Assembly: GCF_963677305.1 (NCBI RefSeq)
Contig: NZ_OY781925.1
Coordinates: 3,314,783-3,378,782, forward strand
Reading direction: 5' to 3'
Source of the DNA: an uncultured Holophaga sp.
GTDB taxonomy: Bacteria; Acidobacteriota; Holophagae; Holophagales; Holophagaceae
Length of the DNA stretch: 64,000 nt
The position numbers and the translations under genes were made by a program. Under the pieces are notes generated by a model, which ran no database searches, was not told the DNA's origin, and saw nothing but the letters and a program-made list of their open reading frames with translations. Below, piece after piece: positions 53,177-63,180 of the stretch. Within the stretch, counting starts at the first letter, position 1. The number at the start of each line of letters is the position of its first letter.

Positions 53177-54448
53177 TCAGTCCCCGTCCAGCTTCCGCAC
53201 CTGCACCTGCAGGACCTGGGGTCCCTCCATCTTCAGGACGGTCAGGATGGCCCGTTCCACCTCCACCTGCTCCCCTTCCCGGGGGATGTGGCCGAGGGTG
53301 GCCATGAGGAGCCCGGCGACCGTGTCATAGTCCCCATGCGGCAGCTCAAGGTCCAACCCGGCCTCCAAGTCCTCCACATGGAGCTGGCCGGAGACGAGGC
53401 AGGCCCCATCCGGAAGCCGCTGGAGCTCTGTGGGCGCTTCGTGTTCCTCCCCGATCTCACCCACCACCTCCTCCAGGAGGTCCTCCACGGTGACCAGTCC
53501 AGAGATGCTCCCGAATTCGTCCACGGCAAGGGCCAGCTGGCTGCGGACCTTCTGGAGCTCCCGGAGCAGCTCCAGGGTCGGCTTGCTCTCGGGCACGAAG
53601 ATGGGGGGCTTGGCCAAGTGGACAAGGTCCACCGGCTCCCCCGGGTCCTGCTGCATGAGATCCTTGAGCAGAAGGACCCCCACCATCTGGTCGATGGTGC
53701 CCCGGTAGACGGGCAGCCGGGAATGGCGTCCGGTCCGGAAGGCCGCCCAGACCTCCGCTGCCGTGGCCTCCTCTGAGATGGCCTGGATCCGGGTGCGGGG
53801 TGTCATGACCTCCCGAACCACCGTATCCCCGAAGCCCACGACGTTGCGGATGAGCTCCCGGTCCTCCTCCTCGAGGATGCCCTCGGCCTCGCCCTCCTCC
53901 AGAAGAGCCTCCACCCCATCATCCGAATCCCCCTCGTCCTCCTCCTCCCGAGCCCGATCCCAGGCCTCCCGGAGCCGCTCCACCCGACGGGCCAGAGGCG
54001 CCACCAGGGGTACCAGGAAGGGATGGAGCGGAGCATAGAAGGGGAAGATCCGGATCAACCAGGCGGAGGGCTCCCGGCTCACCAGCAGGGCAGGCACTAC
54101 CAAATCCATGAACCACAAATAAACAAGAACCAGGAGCCCCACCCCCCAGATCCCCCCGGGGAAGTGGAACTCATAGGTCCCCAGGACCACCTTCAGGGTC
54201 ACCAGGATGGCCACCAGGAGGGCCTGATTCAAGAAGGTGAGCCCCAAGCCCAGGGGATGGGGATGCTCCAGGAAACGTTCGAGGCGGAGATCCAGCCCTT
54301 CCTCCTCCTCCAGCATCCGCCGCCGCTGGATCGAGGGGAGGCTGTGGAAGGCCTCCCGCAGGACCGCCATGAGGGCGCGGTAGACCAGGAGCACGACCAG
54401 CAGGATCGTCAGGAGGGTGGTCAGGGGACTACTCGCAGGGTCGCTCAC
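53177..54448 (-). CDS. CBS-domain membrane protein of the CorC/HlyC family
   Basis: This 423-aa protein has about three or four transmembrane segments in the first 150 residues. A very acidic stretch follows (REEEDEGDSDDGVEALLEEG, about 170-190), then a CBS pair (VVREVMTPRTRIQAI to about 330). The C-terminal CorC_HlyC domain follows (about 340-423, GDYDTVAGLLMATLGHIP). The layout is that of transporter-associated CNNM/CorC proteins linked to Mg or Co efflux; that function is inference. It overlaps the next gene upstream by 4 nt. Confidence 0.88.
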   Translation of the reverse strand: MSDPASSPLTTLLTILLVVLLVYRALMAVLREAFHSLPSIQRRRMLEEEEGLDLRLERFLEHPHPLGLGLTFLNQALLVAILVTLKVVLGTYEFHFPGGIWGVGLLVLVYLWFMDLVVPALLVSREPSAWLIRIFPFYAPLHPFLVPLVAPLARRVERLREAWDRAREEEDEGDSDDGVEALLEEGEAEGILEEEDRELIRNVVGFGDTVVREVMTPRTRIQAISEEATAAEVWAAFRTGRHSRLPVYRGTIDQMVGVLLLKDLMQQDPGEPVDLVHLAKPPIFVPESKPTLELLRELQKVRSQLALAVDEFGSISGLVTVEDLLEEVVGEIGEEHEAPTELQRLPDGACLVSGQLHVEDLEAGLDLELPHGDYDTVAGLLMATLGHIPREGEQVEVERAILTVLKMEGPQVLQVQVRKLDGD

Positions 54449-55833
54449 GGATGCAATCCTACCATTTCCCGCTCTTCCGCACTCAGGGCAATGCGGCGGC
54501 GCTGCTTCTCCCGCGCCACTTCCCGGGGATCCCGGCTCAGCCCATCAGGCGTGGGGGGCAACCCCTTGCGGGCCCGGGCCCGGTTCAGGAATGGATAGGG
54601 ATATTCCGCCAGCTCAGGGCTCCGCCAGAAGTGACGGAAGGTCATCCAGCCCCCGCCCAGGAAGTAGCAGCCGAGCAGACAGAGGCAGACCCGCTGGACA
54701 CGCCAAGTGAGGCCCCGTCGCCGGACGGCCTGCCAACCCAGACCAAGGCCCAGGCTCAAGAGGATCACCAGGGCCGTGATGCCCAACGTGGCCGCCCAGC
54801 CGTGCCCATGGGGCTCCCAGCCGGTGAGGCGCACCACGGGCTTGGCGATCAGGAGGCCGAAGAGGAGGAAGAGGTGGAACATGTAGAGGAGCAGGGACTC
54901 CGCCCCGGCTGCCAGCACCGGGTTCCGACCGGGGAGGCGGGGCCGGACCCGCTCAATCCACCCCAGGAGGGCCCCAGCCATGCACACGATGCCAAAGCGC
55001 TGCAACACACTGGGCAGGGTGGTGTTGTGGAGCCTCCAGGCCTCCTCCCGGGGCCAACTCCCGCTCCAGAGCCAAGTGGGGGCATAGCGGGTCCCCCAGA
55101 CCGCAAGAAGCAACCCGCCCAGTCCCAGGATCAGCAGCCAGCGCCCCTCGCTCCAGCGGGCCCGCCCCTCCCCCGCAGGCATCACCCGAAAGTGCCGGTA
55201 GAGGACCCCCAGCACCGAACCAAAAGCCGCGAAGGCCAGCCAGGGGAAGAGGGGGAAGAGGGCCGTGACCCCCCGGTCTGGGTTGCCGTTGAGAAGCCCC
55301 CGCACCGGCAGCCAGAGGCCATCCCCCACCCCCCTCGCCCAGAGGTGGGGGGCCACAAGGGCACAGGCCAGGGCCAGCATCAGGGCAGCCCAGCCGAAGC
55401 GCCCGGGGCGGCGGCAGAGCCGGGCGACCCCCTGGAGGAACAGGAGGGAGAAGACGATGCACTGCAACACATCGACCTTGAAGAGCTCCCGGGCCCGGGC
55501 AGGGTAGAGCAGCACCGTCCACTCCGCCAGGGTCAGGCCCGGGGCATGCAGGGCATAGGCGCAGATCAGGATGAAGCCGAGGCGCCGGGCGGTGGGCCCG
55601 AAGGGGCGGAGGGTCCCATCAGGCCGGAAGGTGGAGAGCACCAGGCTGAAGCCGGCGCAGAGGATGAAGCTGGGAGCCACCAGACCATTCAGGAAGTTGA
55701 GCCAGGTCGGCACCCAACCCGGATGGACATAGAGGTTGACGACATGGACCTCGATCATGACGATGACGGCCCAGCCCCGGAGGAGGTCGATCCACTCGCA
55801 GCGCCGCGAGGGACTCAGATCAGAGAGTGACAA
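54445..55833 (-). CDS. DUF1624/HGSNAT-like multi-pass acyltransferase
   Basis: This 462-aa protein has about ten transmembrane helices. The N-terminal motif RCEWIDLLRGWAVIVMIEVHVVN carries the Arg/His pattern of heparan-alpha-glucosaminide acetyltransferase-like and acyltransferase-3-like proteins. Such enzymes move acetyl groups across the membrane onto sugars. The substrate is unknown. It is translationally coupled to the CBS gene and lies 12 nt after the permease stop. Confidence 0.75.
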   Translation of the reverse strand: MSLSDLSPSRRCEWIDLLRGWAVIVMIEVHVVNLYVHPGWVPTWLNFLNGLVAPSFILCAGFSLVLSTFRPDGTLRPFGPTARRLGFILICAYALHAPGLTLAEWTVLLYPARARELFKVDVLQCIVFSLLFLQGVARLCRRPGRFGWAALMLALACALVAPHLWARGVGDGLWLPVRGLLNGNPDRGVTALFPLFPWLAFAAFGSVLGVLYRHFRVMPAGEGRARWSEGRWLLILGLGGLLLAVWGTRYAPTWLWSGSWPREEAWRLHNTTLPSVLQRFGIVCMAGALLGWIERVRPRLPGRNPVLAAGAESLLLYMFHLFLLFGLLIAKPVVRLTGWEPHGHGWAATLGITALVILLSLGLGLGWQAVRRRGLTWRVQRVCLCLLGCYFLGGGWMTFRHFWRSPELAEYPYPFLNRARARKGLPPTPDGLSRDPREVAREKQRRRIALSAEEREMVGLHP

Positions 55834-55845
55834 GGTCAGGCCACC

Positions 55846-57387
55846 TCAACAGGAGGGATCGGGGTCAAGCAGGCCGGCCTCCCGGCAGCGCTCGCGGTGG
55901 AGCACGCTGTGGCGACGCCCATAGAGGAAGTAGATGAGCAGGCCCAGGAGCAGCCAGGCCCCCAATCGGTACCAGTTGGCCGCGGGCAGCGAGAACATGA
56001 GCAGCCCGCAGGTGAGGATGCCGAGGATGGGCACCACCGGCACCCAGGGGCAACGGAAGGGGCGCTCGGCCTCTGGGTGCTTGCGGCGCATGATGAGCAC
56101 CGCCGCGCATACGATGACAAAGGCCAGCAGGGTGCCGATGTTGGTGAGGTGCAGCAGGTACTCCAGGGGCAGGAAGCCTCCCAGCAGGGCCACTGCCGAC
56201 CCGATCAGGAGGGTGGACTTCCAGGGGGTCCGGAGCCGGGGGTGGACCTCTCCGAAGGTCTTCTTCGGAAGCAGGCCGTCCCGCGCCATGGCCAGGAAGA
56301 CCCGGGGGCCGCTGAGCATCATGACCAGAAGCACCGAGGTGATCCCCGCCACCCCCGCCAGGGCGATGAGCCCCTCAGCCCAGGGCAGGCCGTTCACCCG
56401 GAAGGCGGCCGAGACGGGAGCCCCGATATCCAGGTGGTCGAAGCGCACCATGCCCGTCAGGACCGCCACCACGGCGATGTAGAGCACCGTGCAGAGGATC
56501 AGCGAAGCGATGATGCCGATGGGCACATCCCGCTGGGGGTTCCGGGCCTCCTCGGTGTGGGTGGAGACGCTGTCGAAGCCGATGTAGGCGAAGAAGATGA
56601 TGGCCGAGCCCGCCAGCATCCCCACCGGATGCCCCCCGGCATCGGCATGCCCCGCCAGGTGGTGGCCGAAGACCGAGAGCCCGGTCCAGCCGTAGGGGGC
56701 GAAGGGGTGCCAGTTGGCCTTCTGGACGAAGAAGGCCCCCACGCAGATCACGAAGACCACCGCCGTCACCTTGATAGCGACGATGAGGGCGTTGAAGCTT
56801 GCGCTCTCATGGATGCCCTTGACCAGGATGGCGGTCATGAGCACCGTGATCAGCACGGCCGGAAGGTTGATCAGGGCCCCTGTCGAGACCAGGTGTCCCA
56901 GCCCCGGATCGTAGCGCCAGGGCGACATGGTGAGGATCGCCGGGAAGTGGAGCCCCACCTTGTCCAGGACGCTCTGGAAGTAGCTGGACCAGCCCACCGC
57001 CACGGTGGCGCTGGAGACGCAGTACTCCAGGATGAGATCCCAGCCCATGATCCAGGCGAAGAGCTCCCCCAGGGTGGCGTAGGCATAGGTGTAGGCCGAG
57101 CCCGCCACCGGCACCATGGAGGCGAACTCCGCGTAGCAGAGGGCGGCGAAGATGCAGGTGATCCCGGCGATCACATAGGAGAGCATGAGGGCCGGACCGG
57201 CAATATCGTGGGCCGCGGCGCCGGTGGTCACGAAGATCCCGGCACCGATGATGGCCCCCACGCCCAGAGCCGTCAGCTGGACTGGGCCCAGGATGCGGCG
57301 GAGCCGGTTCTCGCCCCGCGCCTCCTCCAGGAGCATGCCGAGGGGTTTGCGGGCGAAGAGCTGTGAGGGGAGCTTGGGGTCGGCCAT
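55846..57387 (-). CDS. APC-family amino acid permease
   Basis: This 513-aa transporter has about twelve to thirteen transmembrane helices and the APC motif LTALGVGAIIGAGIFVTTGAA (about 35-55). PVAGSAYTYAYATLGELFAWIMGWDL (about 93-118) and GFDSVSTHTEEARNPQRDVPIG (about 272-293) are typical of the cationic amino acid transporter (CAT/YhdG) subgroup. Lysine uptake for the fermentation operon is possible but not shown by sequence. It is first in a three-gene run with the DUF1624-like and CBS genes. Confidence 0.92.
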   Translation of the reverse strand: MADPKLPSQLFARKPLGMLLEEARGENRLRRILGPVQLTALGVGAIIGAGIFVTTGAAAHDIAGPALMLSYVIAGITCIFAALCYAEFASMVPVAGSAYTYAYATLGELFAWIMGWDLILEYCVSSATVAVGWSSYFQSVLDKVGLHFPAILTMSPWRYDPGLGHLVSTGALINLPAVLITVLMTAILVKGIHESASFNALIVAIKVTAVVFVICVGAFFVQKANWHPFAPYGWTGLSVFGHHLAGHADAGGHPVGMLAGSAIIFFAYIGFDSVSTHTEEARNPQRDVPIGIIASLILCTVLYIAVVAVLTGMVRFDHLDIGAPVSAAFRVNGLPWAEGLIALAGVAGITSVLLVMMLSGPRVFLAMARDGLLPKKTFGEVHPRLRTPWKSTLLIGSAVALLGGFLPLEYLLHLTNIGTLLAFVIVCAAVLIMRRKHPEAERPFRCPWVPVVPILGILTCGLLMFSLPAANWYRLGAWLLLGLLIYFLYGRRHSVLHRERCREAGLLDPDPSC

Positions 57388-57479
57388 CCGGGGGACTCCG
57401 TGGGGGGGGATCGGGAAGCCCCCGCACCACGGCGGGAACCTTCACCTGATGGTACCATTCCCCATCCCCCGGACACGCC

Positions 57480-58187
57480 ATGCACATCCTGCCCGCCCTG
57501 CGAAAACTGGCACACGCGCTCCAGTCCGACCTGCGGTGCCGGGGCTGCCTGGGCCCCCTGGAGGGCGCCATGGAAGCCGGACTCTGCGGCCACTGTTGGG
57601 AGGGCCTCCTGCCCCTGCCGGCGCTGCGCTGTCCCACCTGTGCCCTGGAGCACCCGCCAGGCCCCTGTCCAGAGCCCGTGGACTGGCTCCGGGGGGATGC
57701 CCTCTGGGACTACCGGGGGGGGCGTCCGCCCTTGGGCGCCCTACTGGTCCCTGGCATCAAGCGAGGGGAGTGGGGCTGGAGGAAAACCCTCCTGGAGCGC
57801 CTCAGCCGTGCGCCCCTCCCCGAGTTCTGCCTGGACTGCGAGCTCGTGACCAGCGCCCCGCCCACCCCCTTCCACCGTCTCCGCCGGGGCTTCGACCTCG
57901 CAGAGGAGGCCGCCCGGACCTTGGCGGACAGGCTGGGCGTCCCCTACCGCCCCCTGCTGGGCAAGGGCTGGAGGACGGGACGCCAGGGGGGACGCTCCGA
58001 GAGCCAACGGCGCCGTCTGCCCCGGAAGGCCATCCACTTCAGAGGCGGCCCCTTGAGCGGCCACCCCGGCATCCTCCTGGTGGACGATGTGTGGACCACC
58101 GGCACCACCCTGCTCCGCTGCAGCCAGGCCCTGCGTGAGGCGGGAGCCGGTGAGATCCGGGTCCTGGCCCTCTTCCGGGCCCTCTGA
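57480..58187 (+). CDS. comF: ComF-family phosphoribosyltransferase-like protein
   Basis: This 235-aa protein has an N-terminal zinc-finger-like cysteine cluster (CRGCLGPL, CGHCWEGL, CPTCALE). A C-terminal PRTase domain follows, with the PRPP loop ILLVDDVWTTGTTLLRC (about 198-214). ComF proteins are linked to natural transformation and DNA processing. ATG at 57480 starts right after the divergent permease promoter region. The following hydE gene starts 44 nt downstream. Confidence 0.92.
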   Translation: MHILPALRKLAHALQSDLRCRGCLGPLEGAMEAGLCGHCWEGLLPLPALRCPTCALEHPPGPCPEPVDWLRGDALWDYRGGRPPLGALLVPGIKRGEWGWRKTLLERLSRAPLPEFCLDCELVTSAPPTPFHRLRRGFDLAEEAARTLADRLGVPYRPLLGKGWRTGRQGGRSESQRRRLPRKAIHFRGGPLSGHPGILLVDDVWTTGTTLLRCSQALREAGAGEIRVLALFRAL

Positions 58188-58231
58188 GGGACCCGGGGAT
58201 GCCGTAGAATCATCCATTCAGGCAGGGGACG

Positions 58232-59287
58232 ATGGAGCAGCACGAGATCAGGGCATGGCTTGGGGAGACCGATGGGGCCCGGTTGGCGGAGCTCTGGGCG
58301 GACGCCGACGCCACACGGCTGCGGGAGGTGGGCGAAGCGGTCCACCTGCGGGGTCTCATCGAGGTCTCCAACCACTGTGTGCGTTCCTGCACCTACTGCG
58401 GCATCAGTGCCTGTGCCCCCCGGGTGGAGCGCTACCGCATGCAGGCAGATGAGATCCTGGACTGCGCTCGGCAGGCCACCGCCCACGGCTTCGGCACCGT
58501 GGTCATGCAGGCGGGGGAGGACCCGGGTATCACGGGTGCCTGGATGGCAGAGGTGATCCGCGCCATCAAGCGGGAGACCGGGCTCGCCATCACGCTCAGT
58601 CTGGGGGAGCGCAGCGAAGTCGACCTCCAGGCATGGAAGGCTGCCGGGGCCGACCGCTATCTCCTGCGCTTCGAGACCTCGGACCCCGCCCTCTACCAGG
58701 CCATCCACCCCAGCCTACCCGGCAGCCCCTCGGATCGCCTGGCCCAGCTGGAGCACATGCGTCAATTGGGCTTTGAGATCGGTACCGGGGTCATGGTGGG
58801 GGTCCCAGGGCAGACCTGGGAAACCCTGGCCCGTGACATCTGGACCTTCCGGGACTATGACATGGACATGATCGGGATAGGCCCCTACCTCGAGAGCCCC
58901 GGCACCCCCCTGGCAGGGGAACTGGGGGGACATCTCCGGACCCAGGCAGGGCCGGACCAGGTCCCCAGCGATCCCCTGACCACCCTCAAGGTCCTGGCCC
59001 TCACCCGTCTGGTCTGTCCCCGCACCAACATCCCCAGCACCACCGCCCTGGCCACCCTGGCGCCCGATTCAGGACGGGCGGACGGCCTCCTGCGGGGCGC
59101 CAACGTCATCATGCCCAACCTGACCCCGGCCCGGTACCGGGAGCTCTACCAGATCTACCCCGGCAAGGCCGGACTCCACGAGACCGCCGACATCACCGTG
59201 GCGCGGATCCATGCGCAGATCCGCGCCCTGGGCCGTGTGCCCGGGCAGGGGCCCGGCACCAGCCCCCGGATGGGAGAGCGCCCATGA
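58232..59287 (+). CDS. hydE: [FeFe]-hydrogenase maturase HydE
   Basis: This 351-aa radical SAM enzyme has the cluster motif CxxxCxxC as CVRSCTYCGI (about residue 51). The HydE-specific stretches VVMQAGEDPGI, RFETSDPALYQAIHPSL and IGIGPYLESPGTPLAG are present. The C-terminal NVIMPNLTPARYRELYQIYPGK, with adenosylcobalamin-like barrel features, also fits. It builds the dithiolamine bridge of the H-cluster with HydF and HydG, which are not in this window. The related BioB and PylB lack these stretches. The stop overlaps the next gene (ATGA). Confidence 0.92.
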   Translation: MEQHEIRAWLGETDGARLAELWADADATRLREVGEAVHLRGLIEVSNHCVRSCTYCGISACAPRVERYRMQADEILDCARQATAHGFGTVVMQAGEDPGITGAWMAEVIRAIKRETGLAITLSLGERSEVDLQAWKAAGADRYLLRFETSDPALYQAIHPSLPGSPSDRLAQLEHMRQLGFEIGTGVMVGVPGQTWETLARDIWTFRDYDMDMIGIGPYLESPGTPLAGELGGHLRTQAGPDQVPSDPLTTLKVLALTRLVCPRTNIPSTTALATLAPDSGRADGLLRGANVIMPNLTPARYRELYQIYPGKAGLHETADITVARIHAQIRALGRVPGQGPGTSPRMGERP

Positions 59288-60273
59288 GCAACGACCGCAA
59301 GGCCCAACGGACCCGCATCCGGCTGGCCCTCTTCTCCATCTTCGCCGGGCTCATCATCCTGGTTCTCAAATACATCGCCTACAGCATCTCAGGCTCCACC
59401 GCCCTCCTCTCGGATGCCATCGAGAGCGTGGTGAACGTGGTGGCGGCGGTCTTCGCGCTGGGGGCTGTGCTCTTCGCCGACCACCCGGCAGACCGGGAGC
59501 ACCCCTACGGCCACGGCAAGATCGAGCACTTCTCGGCAGCCTTCGAGGGGGGGCTCATCTCTCTGGCGGCGGTCATCATCGCCTGGGAGGCCATCCAGGG
59601 CTTCCTCAGGGGGGGCCAGGTCCAGAACCTCAGCCAGGGACTCGCCCTCAACGTCTTCGCGGGCTTCCTGAACGGCGTCGTAGGGCTCATCCTGATCCGC
59701 ATGGGGCGCAGGCAGAACTCGAGAGCCCTGGAGGCCGACGGGCACCACATCCTCTCGGACTTCTGGACCACCCTGGGCCTGGCCGTGGGCCTGCTCCTGG
59801 TGAAGTTCACGGGCTACCACTGGCTGGACCCCCTCCTCGCCCTGGGGGTCTCCGCCCTGCTGGCCTTCACGGGCTACCGCTTGGTGAGCAGCTCCAGCCA
59901 GGCCCTCCTGGATGCCGAGGACCCGGAGCTGCTGGACAGGCTTCTGGGCATCCTCAACCACGATCGCCCCGTGGACCTCATCGCCATCCACGACCTGAAG
60001 ACCCTGCGCAGCGGACGGCAGGTGCATGTCGACCTGCACCTGGTGGTGCCCGAGTTCTACACCGTGGAGGTCGGTCACGACCTGGTGGTGAAGGTCCAGG
60101 ACCGCCTCCTCCAGGAGGCCGCCCTGGATGGCGAGATCAACACCCACCTGGACCCCTGCCAGCGGCAGTGGTGCAGCATGTGCGCTGTCGAGCCGTGCCC
60201 CATCCGGGTGGCGCCCCACAGCACCCAGAACCCCCTCACCGTGGACGAGGCCGTGGCGGCAGGGAATATCTGA
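59284..60273 (+). CDS. Cation diffusion facilitator transporter
   Basis: This 329-aa protein has six transmembrane helices, the metal-site helix SGSTALLSDAIESVVN (about 38-53), HPADREHPYGHGKIEHFSAA (about 69-88), and EADGHHILSDFWTT (about 150). A C-terminal cytoplasmic domain follows (about 205-300). An unusual cysteine-rich tail (CQRQWCSMCAVEPC) may bind metal. It exports a divalent cation such as Zn, Fe or Mn; specificity cannot be told. It is coupled to hydE by a 4-nt overlap. Confidence 0.92.
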   Translation: MSNDRKAQRTRIRLALFSIFAGLIILVLKYIAYSISGSTALLSDAIESVVNVVAAVFALGAVLFADHPADREHPYGHGKIEHFSAAFEGGLISLAAVIIAWEAIQGFLRGGQVQNLSQGLALNVFAGFLNGVVGLILIRMGRRQNSRALEADGHHILSDFWTTLGLAVGLLLVKFTGYHWLDPLLALGVSALLAFTGYRLVSSSSQALLDAEDPELLDRLLGILNHDRPVDLIAIHDLKTLRSGRQVHVDLHLVVPEFYTVEVGHDLVVKVQDRLLQEAALDGEINTHLDPCQRQWCSMCAVEPCPIRVAPHSTQNPLTVDEAVAAGNI

Positions 60274-60473
60274 TCTGGCATTGACCGACCCGGCCTGCGA
60301 TGTGGTCTGGATCCTGGATCTGGCTAAGGGCCAGTTACGCCATACCCTATCCCTGTTCAACCTCACGCCAGACGACCGGAAAATCCTGGACCCCCAGAGG
60401 GCTCCGCAGCGTCGGACTGAAACCCCGACAGAGGACCTGCGGAACCCCCGGGGGGCCCGGGAGCGCGGAGCGG
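60274..60473. other. Intergenic gap between convergent CDF and adhE genes, with a hairpin
   Basis: No gene is supported here. A stem TCCGCAG (60403-60409) with CTGCGGA (60437-60443), extended inward by GTCGG/CCGAC, may terminate one of the two convergent transcripts. A GC run near 60445-60465 forms further weak stems. Confidence 0.4.
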
Positions 60474-63101
60474 CTACAGCTCCGAGTAGGCCTTTCCGTA
60501 GTATGAGTCCATGAGGATCTGCCTGAGTTCGGCGATCAGGGGATAGCGCGGGTTGCTGCCCGTGCACTGGTCGTCGAAGGCCTGCTCGGCGATGTGGTCC
60601 ACCTTGGCCAGGAAGTCGGCTTCGGGGACGCCCGCCTCGCGGATGCTGGCCGGGATGCCCAGCTCGGCCTTGAGGCCGTCCACCCAGGCGATGAGGGCCT
60701 GGACCTTGGCGCCGGTGCGCTCGCCACCCAGCCCAAGGTGATCGGCGACCTCGGCGTAGCGCCGCCGGGCCTGGGGCCGGTCGTACTGGCTGAAGGCCGT
60801 CTGCTTGGTGGGGTTGTTGTTGGCGTTATAGCGGATGACGTTGGAGATCAGCAGGGCGTTGGCCAGGCCGTGGGGGAGGTGGAACTCGGCCCCCAGCTTG
60901 TGCGCCATGGAGTGGCAGACACCCAGGAAGGCATTGGCGAAGGCGATCCCGGCGATGGTGGCGGCACTGTGCACCTCCTCCCGGGCCTTGGGATCCTTGG
61001 CTCCGTTGGCGTAGGCTGAAGGCAGGTAGTTCTTGAGGAGCTTCAGGGCCTGCAGGGCCTGGGGATCGCTGAACTCGTTGGCCATCACGGAGACGTAGGC
61101 CTCCAGGGCGTGGGTCACGGCGTCGATGCCCCCGAAGGCCGTCAGGCTCTTGGGCATGTTCATCACCAGGTTGGCATCGATGATGGCCATGTCGGGGGTC
61201 AGTTCGTAGTCGGCGATGGGGTACTTGGTGCCGGTCTTTTCGTCGGTCACCACCGCGAAGGGGGTCACCTCCGAGCCGGTCCCCGAGGTGGTGGGAATGG
61301 CCACCAGGGTCGCCTTCACCCCCAGCTTGGGGAACTTGTAGATGCGCTTGCGGATGTCCATGAAGCGCATGGCCAGTTCCTCGAAGTGGACCTCGGGGTG
61401 CTCGTACATCACCCACATGATCTTGGCCGCATCCATGGGAGAGCCGCCGCCCAGAGCCACGATGGCGTCGGGTCTGAAGCTCTCCAGCATGGCGGCCCCC
61501 TTGCGGACCACCGCCAGGGTGGGGTCGGCCTCCACCTCGTAGAAGACCTCCACCTCCATGCCCAGGTCCTTCAGGTTGCGCACCAGCAGATCGGCGTAGC
61601 CGTTGTTGAAGAGGTACCGGTCCGTCACCACCGCCGCCCGCTTGCGCCCCGCCAGCTCCTCCAGGGCGAAGGGGAGGCTGCCACGGCGGAAGTAGAGGTT
61701 CTTGGGGAGCTTGTGCCACAGCATGTTCTCGGCCCTCTTGGCGACGGTCTTGCGGTTGATGAGGTGCTTGGGTCCCACGTTGTCCGAGATGGAGTTGCCG
61801 CCCCAGGAGCCGCAGCCCAGGGTGAGGGAGGGGGCCAGGTTGAAGTTGTAGAGGTCCCCGATGCCGCCGTGGGCCGCAGGGGAGTTGAACAGGATCCGGG
61901 CAGTCTTCATACGGTCGCCGAAGGCCCGCACCCGGTCTCTGCGCAGATCCTGGTCCGTGTAGAGCACCGAGGTGTGCCCGATGCCGCCCAGGGCCACCAA
62001 GGCCTCGGCCTTGTCCACGGCCTCCGCGAAATCCTTGGCCCGGTAGAGGGCCAGGGTGGGGCTGAGCTTCTCGTGGGCGAAGGGCTCCTCCTCCCCCACC
62101 GAGTCCACGGCTCCGATGAGGACCTTGGTGTCCTTGCTGGTCTCGACCCCGGCCATGGCAGCGATCTTCCGGGCCGACTGGCCCACGATGTCGGCGTTGA
62201 GAGCGCCCTCGATGAGGATCACCTTGCGGACCGCCTCGCACTCCTCGGGCTTCAGAACGTAGCCTCCCAGGGTGCCGAAGCGCTCCCGCACCGCATCGTA
62301 GACCTCGTCCACCACGATGACGGACTGCTCAGAGGCGCAGATCATCCCGTTATCGAAGGTCTTGGACATCATGATGGAGGCCACCGCCCGCTTGATGTCG
62401 GCGGTCTCATCAATAACCACGGGGGTGTTGCCCGCCCCCACGCCGATGGCGGGCTTGCCGGAGCTGTAGGCGGCCTTCACCATCCCGGGCCCGCCGGTGG
62501 CCAGGATCAGGTTGATGTCCTTGTGTCGCATGAGCTGGCTGGAGCGCTCCAGGGTGGGCTCGCTGATCCAGCCGATGATGCCCTCGGGTGCGCCCGCCGC
62601 CACAGCGGCCTCCAGAACGATTCGCGCCGCCTCGCAGGTGGAGCGCCGAGCCCGGGGGTGGGGGCTGAAGATGATGCCGTTGCGGGTCTTGAGACTGATG
62701 AGGGCCTTGAAGATGGCCGTAGAGGTGGGATTGGTGGTGGGCACGATGCCGCAGATCAGGCCCACGGGCTCGGCCAGGGTGGCCGTGCCCAGGGCATCCT
62801 CAATAGAGAGCACACCGCAGGTCTTCTCATCCTTGTACTTGTTGTAGATGTACTCGGAGGCGAAGTGGTTCTTCATCACCTTGTCCTCGAGCACCCCCAT
62901 GCCCGTCTCCTCGACGGCCAGGCGGGCCAGGGGGATGCGGGCATCGGCGGCGGCCAGGGCCGCGGCGCGGAAGATGATATCCACCTGCTCCTGGGTGTAG
63001 GTGGCATAGAGGCGCTGGGCCATCAGCACCCGGGACACCAGGTGGTCCACGGAGTGCTCCTGGGGTTCCGGAAGGGGCTGGGCGGCTTCGGCCGGGGTCA
63101 T
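60474..63101 (-). CDS. adhE: Bifunctional acetaldehyde-CoA/alcohol dehydrogenase
   Basis: This 875-aa fusion has an N-terminal CoA-acylating aldehyde dehydrogenase (about 1-450, catalytic Cys in GMICASEQSVIV at about 245). A C-terminal iron-dependent alcohol dehydrogenase follows (about 460-875, GGGSPMDAAKIMW, TTSGTGSEVTPFAV, and metal-binding His in GVCHSMAHKLGAEFHLPHG). It reduces acetyl-CoA to ethanol with two NADH, or runs in reverse. ATG at 63101 has AGGAGA at 6-nt spacing. The linked rex gene upstream and the tandem operator suggest redox or ligand control. Confidence 0.97.
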   Translation of the reverse strand: MTPAEAAQPLPEPQEHSVDHLVSRVLMAQRLYATYTQEQVDIIFRAAALAAADARIPLARLAVEETGMGVLEDKVMKNHFASEYIYNKYKDEKTCGVLSIEDALGTATLAEPVGLICGIVPTTNPTSTAIFKALISLKTRNGIIFSPHPRARRSTCEAARIVLEAAVAAGAPEGIIGWISEPTLERSSQLMRHKDINLILATGGPGMVKAAYSSGKPAIGVGAGNTPVVIDETADIKRAVASIMMSKTFDNGMICASEQSVIVVDEVYDAVRERFGTLGGYVLKPEECEAVRKVILIEGALNADIVGQSARKIAAMAGVETSKDTKVLIGAVDSVGEEEPFAHEKLSPTLALYRAKDFAEAVDKAEALVALGGIGHTSVLYTDQDLRRDRVRAFGDRMKTARILFNSPAAHGGIGDLYNFNLAPSLTLGCGSWGGNSISDNVGPKHLINRKTVAKRAENMLWHKLPKNLYFRRGSLPFALEELAGRKRAAVVTDRYLFNNGYADLLVRNLKDLGMEVEVFYEVEADPTLAVVRKGAAMLESFRPDAIVALGGGSPMDAAKIMWVMYEHPEVHFEELAMRFMDIRKRIYKFPKLGVKATLVAIPTTSGTGSEVTPFAVVTDEKTGTKYPIADYELTPDMAIIDANLVMNMPKSLTAFGGIDAVTHALEAYVSVMANEFSDPQALQALKLLKNYLPSAYANGAKDPKAREEVHSAATIAGIAFANAFLGVCHSMAHKLGAEFHLPHGLANALLISNVIRYNANNNPTKQTAFSQYDRPQARRRYAEVADHLGLGGERTGAKVQALIAWVDGLKAELGIPASIREAGVPEADFLAKVDHIAEQAFDDQCTGSNPRYPLIAELRQILMDSYYGKAYSEL

Positions 63102-63180
63102 GATGTCTCTCCTGAGCAACAGGGCGCTTGTGCGCCGGGATGGACGGATCCCCACCCGGGCCACTGAGCCTGGGGAGGCG

